Below the pieces are notes generated by a model, which saw nothing but the letters and a program-made list of their open reading frames with translations, was not told the origin of the DNA and did not search any database. Below, piece by piece: positions 1 through 6,800 of a stretch of 7,327 nucleotides of DNA; the first letter of the stretch is position 1, and each line of letters begins with the position of its first letter. A program made the position numbers and the translations under genes. Location of the stretch: contig JAKALV010000168.1 in the NCBI GenBank assembly GCA_021824055.1, positions 1-7,327 on the forward strand, read 5' to 3'. Source of the stretch: Acidobacteriota bacterium (GTDB lineage: Bacteria; Acidobacteriota; Vicinamibacteria; Vicinamibacterales; SCN-69-37).

Positions 1-1
1 G

Positions 2-1135
2 TTCGTCGCCAGTCTCTTTTTCTTGCTCGCGCCGGCCGGAACGATCGGCACGCTGCAGGAGGCGAGCGGCGGCAACATCGAGCCGCTCCTGTACCTCCTG
101 TTGCTGTGGATGACCCGGCGGCGGCCGGCGTGGTTCGGACTGATCGCCGCCGTCGGCGTGATGCATCGCGAGTTCACAATGTACGGCGTCGCCGTGATTC
201 TCGCGATGGCCGTGGTGGACGGCGCGTGGCGGCGGCGCGCGAGCTGGCGGGCGTTTGCCACGGGCGTGAGCGTGGCCGCCGGCACGTGGATCCTCATCTC
301 TGTTCTCCGTCAGTTCGCGTCGGCGATGGGACCGGGCACCGGGCCGATGATCCCCGGCAAGCCGGCCAACGGGGTGGCCGAAATTCTCAACCGCGTCTGC
401 TTCGACGCGAGCACGATCGGCAGCGGCTTCAAAGGACTGGTCACCGGGCACTGGGCGCAGCTGTTCGGCACCAGCGTTCTGCCGCTCAAGAGCTTCGGAC
501 TCGAAAGCGCCGTGTCGCAGGGCGTCGCGTGGAGCGGCGCCGTGCTCGGCATCGGGGCGCTGGTCATCACCCTTCGTGCCCTCATGCATGTCCGCTTCAA
601 CGCCGACTGGTGGCGCCGCTACGCGTTCGCAGTTTATCTGGGCGTGGTCGGCGGCATCTCAGCCGCGATGTACGTGATCGCGCGCTGCGGCGTGGAAAGC
701 CCGCTCCGCTACGACACGTTGTCGATCTTCCTGGCGGTCGCGATCGCGGCGGTCTTCCTCGGCAACGAACGACGGCGATGGCTGCGCATGGCCGGCGTCG
801 CCACGATCGTCGCCTGGGCCACCGTGTCGGCGGTGGGCCACGCGCGCCTGTGGGCGGAATACGTGCCGCATCCGCCGGTGACGGCCAAGGACCAGATCAT
901 CCGACAGCTCGACGCGCGCGGCATTCGCTACGCGACGGCCGACTACTGGATCGCGTACCACATCGTCTTCCTGACCAACGAACGGATCATCGTCGCCACG
1001 GAAGAGGTCAACCGGATTCAGGAATACCAGGATCTGGTGGCGGCCCACCGCGCCGAGTCGATCCGGATCTCGCGACGGCCCTGCGGCCAGGCGCCGGCCG
1101 TGGTCCCCGGCGTCTATTTCTGCCCGGCGGAATAG
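2..1135 (+). CDS. Polytopic membrane protein, GT-C glycosyltransferase-like (3' part)
   Basis: The open frame enters from the left edge in frame 2 (FVASLFFLLAPAG...), so the true start lies upstream and only the last ~377 residues are present. The fragment has several hydrophobic segments separated by Arg-rich loops (WMTRRRP, GAWRRRASW, NERRRW), as expected of an inner-membrane protein with many helices. Segments include roughly residues 1-12, 29-37, 43-53, 62-72, 88-100, 177-190, 208-225, 238-251 and 262-280. A soluble tail follows, containing the aromatic stretch ADYWIAYHIVFLTNERIIVA near residues 319-338. This arrangement resembles the C-terminal half of GT-C (ArnT/PMT-like) sugar transferases, which use lipid-linked sugar donors. 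The diagnostic acidic motif of that fold would lie in the missing N-terminal part, so the family call is an inference. The stop codon is 6 bp from the end of the convergent downstream gene. Confidence 0.6.
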   Translation, partial: FVASLFFLLAPAGTIGTLQEASGGNIEPLLYLLLLWMTRRRPAWFGLIAAVGVMHREFTMYGVAVILAMAVVDGAWRRRASWRAFATGVSVAAGTWILISVLRQFASAMGPGTGPMIPGKPANGVAEILNRVCFDASTIGSGFKGLVTGHWAQLFGTSVLPLKSFGLESAVSQGVAWSGAVLGIGALVITLRALMHVRFNADWWRRYAFAVYLGVVGGISAAMYVIARCGVESPLRYDTLSIFLAVAIAAVFLGNERRRWLRMAGVATIVAWATVSAVGHARLWAEYVPHPPVTAKDQIIRQLDARGIRYATADYWIAYHIVFLTNERIIVATEEVNRIQEYQDLVAAHRAESIRISRRPCGQAPAVVPGVYFCPAE

Positions 1136-1141
1136 CGCGCG

Positions 1142-2368
1142 TCAGGGCGCTTCGATCGCGCGCATGGCCGCGGCGAAGGCGCGCCGGCCCGTGGCCGGAT
1201 CGTAGACGATGACGGGCAATGACCGGCCGCGAATGCGCTCCGGATTCTTTCTCGCGTAGTCCATCAGCGTGGTCACCAGCGCCTGCCGTTTCGAAAGGGG
1301 CGCGGCATGCGGCGTGGCGTCCGCGCGGCTCGAGAGCAGATCGTTGAGCGTCACCGGCCACGGCTCGCCCCACAACATCGCATCGATCACGGCGCCCTTG
1401 AGCACGCTGTGTGACAGGTTGAAGAAGAGCGACAGCGGCGAATACGCGGCGTCGGCCGGCCGGCAGGTCTCGAACCGGGCCAGAAGCTCCGCGCGATGCG
1501 GCTCGAATGCCTCAGCCAGAGCGGACTCGCTCAACAGCTGCGCCGGGTCGGCCGACAACCCACCGATCAGGGCTTCGGCGATGGCGGCGCGGTCCGCTTC
1601 GGCCGCGTGGGCCTTGAATCCGGCGATCAGGGTCATGAGCGAAAACCGCAGCCACGGATAATCGGCCGCGTGGTCGCGGCGCATGAGCTCGGCATGCTTC
1701 GCGTACGTCGCCTCGTAGCCGAACCGAAGATGGCAACCCACGCTGCCGGCATGGCCGAGCGCAATCCTGAGCTGGTGCGCGGGATTGAGCGTGCGAACCC
1801 GTTCGAGCAGCAGATCGTAACCGCGTGTGTCCGGCTCATGGTGACTGGTGGCGATCAGGATCAGCGTCTCGGCGTCGCCGGCAAACCGGTGGCCGCTGCC
1901 CTGCGGTCCCTGCAGGGCGGCCAGGAGGTGCCCCAGCCGGTCGAGGTTGGCGTTGGCGTCCCCATCGTCCCAGATGCGCAGCGACATCAGCGCGAGCACG
2001 TGCATGAAGTAGTAGTCGAGCAGGATTGCGAGCACGCGATGATCGGTCGCGTCGTTGCGCCGCAGCGCCGCGATGTAGTTGAGCACGCCGATCGGAATCG
2101 AGTCGGGGCTGACGCCATCGGACGCGCCGTCCCGTTCGTGCATCGCGTGAAACCCCTCGGCCCGCGCGAGGCCGTCGTATCGCTCGATGAGCTTGGCGAA
2201 GCGGATGGTTCCCTGGCTCGTGTGAAACACGTGGCTGGCCACGCCATCGGCGATGGCGGCGAGCGCGTCGGGCATGCGGGGCGCGCGCGCCGCGGCGGCG
2301 ACGATGTCGCCGCGCGCCGGACCATTCAGCACCGGCCCCATCAGCTCGCAGATACTGGCAAAGACCAT
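1142..2368 (-). CDS. Hypothetical soluble helical protein, ~408 aa
   Basis: I do not recognise this family. The protein is rich in Ala, Leu and Arg, with no signal peptide, no clear membrane helix and no Cys-based metal motif. It reads as a mostly helical protein. Recognisable stretches are a His/Tyr/Met-rich helix (LLDYYFMHVLALMSLRIW), an SHHEPDTRGYDLLLERV segment and a C-terminal SLPVIVYDPATGRRAF. ATG at 2368 is preferred because it abuts the palindrome symmetrically with the divergent gene and has a -10-like TACAAC 7 bp upstream. No Shine-Dalgarno precedes it. Alternatives are ATG at 2404 (420 aa, overlapping the divergent gene, with a poorly spaced AGGA upstream) and ATG at 2341. The coding call rests on the long open frame, plausible composition and tight packing against both neighbours. 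Divergence from the DUF1223 gene suggests shared control but does not reveal function. Confidence 0.75.
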   Translation of the reverse strand: MVFASICELMGPVLNGPARGDIVAAAARAPRMPDALAAIADGVASHVFHTSQGTIRFAKLIERYDGLARAEGFHAMHERDGASDGVSPDSIPIGVLNYIAALRRNDATDHRVLAILLDYYFMHVLALMSLRIWDDGDANANLDRLGHLLAALQGPQGSGHRFAGDAETLILIATSHHEPDTRGYDLLLERVRTLNPAHQLRIALGHAGSVGCHLRFGYEATYAKHAELMRRDHAADYPWLRFSLMTLIAGFKAHAAEADRAAIAEALIGGLSADPAQLLSESALAEAFEPHRAELLARFETCRPADAAYSPLSLFFNLSHSVLKGAVIDAMLWGEPWPVTLNDLLSSRADATPHAAPLSKRQALVTTLMDYARKNPERIRGRSLPVIVYDPATGRRAFAAAMRAIEAP

Positions 2369-2395
2369 TGGACTGGTTGTAGTGTAACCAGTCCA
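2369..2395. promoter_or_regulatory. Perfect palindrome / candidate bidirectional promoter-operator
   Basis: TGGACTGGTT (2369-2378) is repeated exactly in inverse as AACCAGTCCA (2386-2395) around a 7-bp spacer. It spans the whole gap between the minus-strand ATG at 2368 and the plus-strand ATG at 2395. Each strand carries a -10-like hexamer: TGTAAC at 2383-2388 on plus (6 bp before its ATG) and TACAAC at 2381-2376 on minus (7 bp before its ATG). That is the spacing expected for leaderless transcripts. Neither start has a Shine-Dalgarno. No convincing -35 box is visible. It could also be a repressor operator, or both. Confidence 0.5.
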
Positions 2396-3138
2396 TGACC
2401 GCATGGCGTCTGGCTGTCCTGCTCGTTGTCGCCCTCGTGTCCGCGCCGGCGGCCGCGCCGGTCCGCGTGCCGGTGGTCGTCGAGCTCTTCACGTCCGAGG
2501 GGTGTTCGAGTTGCCCGCCGGCCGATCGGGTACTGCGCGAGCTGCTCGACACGCAACCGGTCGAGACCGCGCTGATCATCGGCCTCAGCGAGCACGTGGA
2601 TTACTGGGACCGGCTCGGATGGAAGGATCCGTTTTCCGCCGCGCAGTTCAGCCGGCGGCAGAGCGACTACGCCGCCCGCACCGGCGGCGACGACATCTAC
2701 ACGCCGCAGATGATCGTGGACGGCGGCGCGCCGTTCGTCGGATCGGACCGCGCGGCGGCGCTGGCGGCCGTGCGACAACGCGCCGCGATCGCCAAGCGCC
2801 CGATTCGTCTGACGTGGGCCGCCGCGTCGCCGGACCGCCTCGAGATCGACGTGCCGGCCGGCGGTGATTCGCGCGCGTCGCGCGTGATGCTGGCCGTCGC
2901 GGAGAACGGGCTGTCCACGCGGGTCACGCGCGGCGAGAACAACGGCCACACGCTGGTTCACGACGGCGTGGTGCGCCGGCTCGTTGAGTTGGGCCAGACC
3001 AACGCCGGCGGCGAGTACCATGCGGTCGTCCCGGTACCGCTCGACCCGTCCTGGTCGCGCAGCGCCAGCCACGTGGTGGTCTTCACGCAACGACCCGGCG
3101 GGCCCATCTCAGCTGCGGCCACGATCGCCGTCCGGTAA
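2395..3138 (+). CDS. Exported thioredoxin-like DUF1223 protein
   Basis: This 247-residue protein matches the DUF1223 family, a group of secreted proteins with a thioredoxin-like fold and no established reaction. Residues 1-21 form a Sec-type signal peptide: Arg5, a hydrophobic core (LAVLLVVALVSA), then Ala-rich small residues fitting a signal peptidase I site. The mature protein opens with the family hallmark VVELFTSEGCSSCPPAD at about residues 28-44, which includes a CxxC pair (Cys37, Cys40). Further family-typical segments are SEHVDYWDRLGWKDPF and IYTPQMIVDG, followed by a beta-rich C-terminal part. The length is normal for the family. The ATG at 2395 is the only start giving a complete signal peptide; no ribosome-binding site precedes it, which suggests a leaderless mRNA. 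It acts in the periplasm or at the envelope, probably in a redox or thiol-linked role (inference from the fold). Confidence 0.88.
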   Translation: MTAWRLAVLLVVALVSAPAAAPVRVPVVVELFTSEGCSSCPPADRVLRELLDTQPVETALIIGLSEHVDYWDRLGWKDPFSAAQFSRRQSDYAARTGGDDIYTPQMIVDGGAPFVGSDRAAALAAVRQRAAIAKRPIRLTWAAASPDRLEIDVPAGGDSRASRVMLAVAENGLSTRVTRGENNGHTLVHDGVVRRLVELGQTNAGGEYHAVVPVPLDPSWSRSASHVVVFTQRPGGPISAAATIAVR

Positions 3139-3150
3139 CGCCTGAAGGTG

Positions 3151-3156
3151 TATGCT
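3151..3156 (+). promoter_or_regulatory. Candidate -10 box for the small membrane protein-rpoZ operon
   Basis: TATGCT, preceded directly by TG, matches the sigma-70 -10 consensus at four of six bases. It sits 13 bp after the DUF1223 stop codon. Transcription from it would begin near 3163, within the first hairpin of the leader. No good -35 box is seen about 17 bp upstream, so this is tentative. Confidence 0.35.
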
Positions 3157-3159
3157 GGA

Positions 3160-3180
3160 GGCTCAGTCCAGAACTGAGCC
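3160..3180 (+). other. Perfect 8-bp hairpin after the DUF1223 gene
   Basis: GGCTCAGT (3160-3167) and ACTGAGCC (3173-3180) pair perfectly around a 5-nt loop, CCAGA. The hairpin begins 21 nt after the DUF1223 stop, so it could end or protect that transcript. There is no T-rich tail on either side, so it is not a classical intrinsic terminator. It may instead be the first element of the downstream leader. Confidence 0.5.
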
Positions 3181-3300
3181 CGCCAGCGCCCGCTTGATCC
3201 CCAAACGTGGGTGCGCGCCGACCGGCCCAACTTTGGCCGGGGTGTCGCGCCGCATCAATTCCGATCGGCGCGATCGTCCGATCCTTCGGCAGGGGCTTCT
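3181..3300 (+). promoter_or_regulatory. Structured 5' leader of the small membrane protein-rpoZ operon
   Basis: With the preceding hairpin this makes about 160 non-coding bases. Two further hairpins are visible. The first is CCGGCC (3222-3227) with GGCCGG (3235-3240). The second is TCGCGCCG (3245-3252) with CGGCGCGA (3266-3273), extended inward by ATC/GAT past one bulged C and closed by a 6-nt AATTCC loop. CGCGCCGA at 3214-3221 can also pair with TCGGCGCG at 3265-3272, so two mutually exclusive folds exist. An AGGGG ribosome-binding site lies at 3291-3295, 5 nt before the ATG. I could not match this to a known riboswitch class. In DNA this GC-rich, some pairing is expected by chance. Confidence 0.4.
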
Positions 3301-3552
3301 ATGTCGCTCAATCGCGTGCACGTCATGTTGATCCTGGGCTGGTTTGCCCTGGTGGCCGTCGTCACCGCCACGGCCATGTTCATGGGCTCCAGGTTGTCGA
3401 TGACGACCGGCGTGCTGGCGTTTGCCGTGGCCTGCGTGCCGCCGATCATCGCGCTGATGGTGTTCCGCGGCGCACCCGACCGCTCCACCGTCGAACTGAT
3501 TTACGACGCCGAGCAGGTGTCGAACACGTCCACAGACCGCACCAAATCCTAG
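3301..3552 (+). CDS. Small two-helix membrane protein, 83 aa
   Basis: I do not recognise this as a named family. ATG at 3301 is chosen because AGGGG lies 5 nt upstream; the frame stays open further upstream, but that sequence is the hairpin-rich leader and looks non-coding. The protein has two clear hydrophobic helices, about residues 7-28 (HVMLILGWFALVAVVTATAMFM) and 35-55 (TTGVLAFAVACVPPIIALMVF), joined by a short GSRLSM turn. A polar C-terminal tail of about 27 residues follows and is rich in Asp, Ser and Thr. By the positive-inside rule both termini may be cytoplasmic (inference). It lies 21 bp ahead of rpoZ on the same strand and is probably cotranscribed with it. Confidence 0.75.
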   Translation: MSLNRVHVMLILGWFALVAVVTATAMFMGSRLSMTTGVLAFAVACVPPIIALMVFRGAPDRSTVELIYDAEQVSNTSTDRTKS

Positions 3553-3573
3553 CCGTCCCCAGAACAGGAATTC

Positions 3574-3789
3574 ATGATCACGATCCCGGAAGATGCCAAT
3601 TCGTTCGAGTTCGCCCGTGTTGCGTCGTTGCGCGCCGCGCAGCTGATGCTCGGCTGCACGCCGCGCGTCGAGCACGCGACCAAGCACACCGTCACGGCTC
3701 AGCGCGAAGTGGCCGAAGGCAAGGTCAGCCGCATTCCTCTGGTGGCGGGCTCCCCCGACGACGTCAAGCACGGACATCGCGAGAAATAG
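3574..3789 (+). CDS. rpoZ: DNA-directed RNA polymerase omega subunit, short form
   Basis: This 71-residue protein matches the RNA polymerase omega subunit, which binds the beta' subunit and helps assemble and stabilise the enzyme. The conserved core is visible: FEFARVASLRAAQLM at about residues 11-25 (omega helix with the R-A-x-Q-L pattern), a G-x-x-P-x-V turn, then K-H-T-V-T-A-Q-R-E-V-A-E-G-K-V at about residues 37-51. It is shorter than the ~90-residue E. coli protein, lacking the long C-terminal tail, and ends in a charged DDVKHGHREK. The ATG at 3574 has AGGA about 5 nt upstream. It follows the small membrane protein gene by 21 bp. Neither gmk nor coaBC, frequent rpoZ neighbours, is next to it. 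Confidence 0.82.
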   Translation: MITIPEDANSFEFARVASLRAAQLMLGCTPRVEHATKHTVTAQREVAEGKVSRIPLVAGSPDDVKHGHREK

Positions 3790-3808
3790 GCCGAGCTGAA
3801 GCTCGGCC
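3789..3808. terminator. Hairpin terminator between convergent rpoZ and fdsA
   Basis: GGCCGAGC (3789-3796) and GCTCGGCC (3801-3808) pair perfectly around a TGAA loop (TTCA on the minus strand). The stem starts on the last base of the rpoZ stop codon. Read on the minus strand it lies 19 bases past the fdsA stop and is followed by TATTTCTC, a modest U-rich tail, so it fits an intrinsic terminator for the formate dehydrogenase operon best. On the plus strand the tail is CTACG, so termination of rpoZ here would be weaker. Confidence 0.6.
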
Positions 3809-3832
3809 CTACGTACCGCGCGCGGCCCTACG
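3804..3832. repeat. Short direct repeat CGGCCCTACG
   Basis: CGGCCCTACG occurs at 3804-3813 and again at 3823-3832, 19 bp apart start to start. The first copy overlaps the right arm of the terminator hairpin; the second runs into the 3' end of fdsA and its stop codon. Together with the TAGGCCGAGC arm it resembles the TAGGGC-type palindromic intergenic repeats I associate with soil bacterial genomes; that resemblance is from memory only. Confidence 0.4.
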
Positions 3833-6800
3833 CGTGCACGGAAAGCCGGTGCACGGCCTGGACGACGAGGTCGTCCACGGTCACGGACCCGGCGTCGACC
3901 GCGCGGGCCAGATCCACGCGCATGTCGTGCTCCCAGAACTTCTCGAGGTGATTTGTCACGGCCGCCACCGCGTCGGCGCTGGAATCGGCCCCCCACTGGC
4001 GCGCGATCTGATTCGCCATGCGCACGAGGGCCTCAAGCCGGTGTTCCGGGCTGCCCAGTTCCACCTGGGCGGCGCTGCGGCCCGGCGACACCTGCACGGC
4101 GGTGACCTTGTATTCCGGGCAGTTGGTCGCCCAATCGGAATGTTCGGTGGTGACGACGTTGGCGCCGCTCACGGGGTGATGGAACGTCGTGTACACCACG
4201 CCGGGCGCCACGCGCGTGGTGACTTCGGCGCGTAGCACCGTCGCGCCGATGCGGCTGGCCAGCGTGACCTCGCCGCCGTCCTTTACGCCGCGTTCTTCCG
4301 CGTCGCTCGGATGGATCTCCAGCACGTCCTCGGGATGCCACATGACGTTCTCGGTGCGGCGCGTCTGCGCGCCGACGTTGTACTGGCTGAGGATGCGGCC
4401 GGTCGTGAGCAGCAGCGGGAAGCGGCGCGTGGACTTTTCCTCGGTCGGCACGTACGGCGTCGGCGTGAACTTGCCCAGTCCGCGCACGAACTTCCCGCGG
4501 TGCATGATCGGCGTGCCGAGCGGGCTCTGCTCGTTGCACGGCCACTGCACGCTGCCCACCCGGTCGAGGTACGCGAACGACACGCCCTTGAACGTCGGGG
4601 TGAGCGCGGCGATCTCGTCCATGATCTCGCTCGCGGACGCCCAGTGCATCGGGTAGCCGAGCGCGGCCGCGAGATCGCACACAACCTGCCATTCGTCCTT
4701 GCCGGTCTTCGGACGCATGGCCGGGCGGACGCGGTTGATGCGGCGCTCGGCGTTGGTGAACGTGCCGTCCTTTTCGAGGAACGACGTGCCCGGGAAGAAC
4801 ACGTGCGCGAGCTTCGCGGTTTCGTTGATGAACAGATCCTGCACGATGACGCATTCCATCGCGCGGAGCGCGGCGACCACGTGCACGGTGTTCGGATCCG
4901 ACTGGGCGATGTCCTCGCCCTGCACGAAGAGGCCCTTGAAATGTCCGTCGACCGCCGCGTCGAGCATGTTCGGGATGCGCAGACCGGGCTCGGCGTCGAT
5001 CGTCGTGCCCCACAGCGCCTCGAACGTGTGGCGCACCGCGTCGTTGCCGACGTGCCGGTAGCCCGAGAGTTCGTGGGGGAACGAGCCCATGTCGCACGAG
5101 CCCTGCACGTTGTTCTGGCCGCGCAGCGGATTCACGCCGACGCCGTCGCGCCCGAGGTTGCCCGTCGCCATGGCGAGATTCGCCATGCCCATGACCATCG
5201 TGGATCCCTGGCTGTGTTCGGTGACGCCCAGGCCGTAGTAGATGGCTCCGTTGCCGCCCGTGGCGTACAGACGCGCCGCGGCGCGCAGGTCGGCCGCCGG
5301 CACGCCGCTGTGCGTCTCGGTGGCCTCGGGACTGTTCTCGGGCCGTGACACGAACGCGCGCCACGCCGCAAACGCCTCGGGCTCGCACCGCTCGGCCACG
5401 AACGTCTCGTTGACGAGGCCTTCGGTGACGATGACGTGCGCGAGCGCGTTGATGACCGCCACGTTCGTGCCCGGCCGCAGCTGCAGGAAATGCGTCGCCT
5501 CGACGTGCGCGCTGCGCACGAGATCGATGTGGCGCGGGTCCACCACGATGAGCTTCGCGCCGTCGCGCAGGCGCTTCTTCATGCGCGACGCGAACACGGG
5601 GTGCGCATCGGTCGGGTTCGCGCCGATGAGCAGGATGACATCCGCGTACTCCACGGACTTGAAGTCCTGCGTACCGGCCGACGTGCCGAACGCGGTGCTG
5701 AGCCCGAAACCCGTGGGCGAATGGCACACGCGTGCGCACGTGTCCACGTTGTTGTTACCGAAGGCGGCGCGCACCATCTTCTGCACCGCGAACACCTCTT
5801 CATTGGTGCAGCGCGACGAGGTGATGCCGCCGATCGCCGCGCGGCCGTGCCGGGCCTGGATGTCCTTGAGGCGCGTGGCGGCGTAGCTGATCGCCTCGTC
5901 CCACGTCACGGTCTTCCAGGGGTCGTCGATCGACTCGCGGATCATCGGATGGAGCTGGCGGTCGGGATGGCTCGCGTAGCCCCACGCGAAGCGGCCCTTC
6001 ACGCACGAGTGGCCTTCGTTCGCGCCGCCGTCCTTGTAGGGTTCCATCAGGACGACCTCGTCGCCCTGCATCTCGGCCTTGAACGAACAGCCGACGCCGC
6101 AGTACGCGCAGGTAGTCAGCACCGTGTGGCGCGGCTGGCCGAACTCGATGATGGTGTTCTCGGTGAGGGTGGCGGTCGGGCACACCTGCACGCAGGCGCC
6201 GCACGATACGCACGGGGAATCGAAGAACGAGCCGTTGGCCCCGGCGGCCACGCGCGATCCGAAGCCGCGGCCCTCGATCGTCAGCGCAAACGTGCCCTGC
6301 ACTTCCTCGCAGGCGCGCACGCACCGCGAGCACACGATGCACTTCGCGGAGTCGAACGTGAAATACGGATTCGACGTGTCCTTCTCGAGGTCGAGGTGGT
6401 TGGCGCCCGCGTAGCCATAGCGCACATCGCGCAGGCCGACGGCGCCCGCCATGTCCTGCAGCTCGCAATCGCCGTTGGCGGCGCACGTGAGGCAATCGAG
6501 CGGATGGTCGCTGATGTACAGCTCCATCACGCCGCGGCGCAGCCGCTGCAGCCTGGGCGTCTGCGTCTTCACCGCCATGCCCGCCGCCACCGGCGTGGTG
6601 CACGACGCGGGCGTGCCCTTGCGGCCTTCGATCTCGACGATGCAGAGCCGGCAGGAGCCGAAGGACTCGAGCCGGTCGGTCGAACAGAGTTTGGGGACGT
6701 CGATGCCGGCCAGCGCGGCGGCCCGCATCACGGACGTGCCGGCGGGCACCTCGATGGCCTGGCCGTCGATCGTCAGTGTCACGAGAGGCAGCGTGGCGTC

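Noticed and set aside
1135..1163. GCGCGCG ... CGCGCGC inverted repeat at the convergent junction of the first two genes, a possible terminator
   Set aside because: It is simple alternating GC sequence with a 15-nt loop and no T-tract, mostly inside coding sequence, so it is likely a chance product of composition.
3201..3212. CCCAAACGTGGG as a possible guanidine-II (mini-ykkC) half-site
   Set aside because: The stem is only 4 bp and the loop is AACG, not the ACGR loop of that class. No second matching hairpin is present.
3211..3300. N-terminal extension of the small membrane protein from a GTG at 3211
   Set aside because: The extension is Arg/Pro/Ser-rich with no conserved look and coincides with the hairpins. 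The ATG at 3301 has a good AGGGG site.
3163..3996. 277-codon open frame on the minus strand across the leader, membrane protein and rpoZ
   Set aside because: It is Arg/Gly/His-rich, typical of a GC-rich shadow frame, and conflicts with rpoZ and the convergent fdsA end.
5725..5733. Possible selenocysteine (in-frame TGA) at the FdsA active site
   Set aside because: The frame is continuous and codon 377 encodes Cys, so no recoding is needed.
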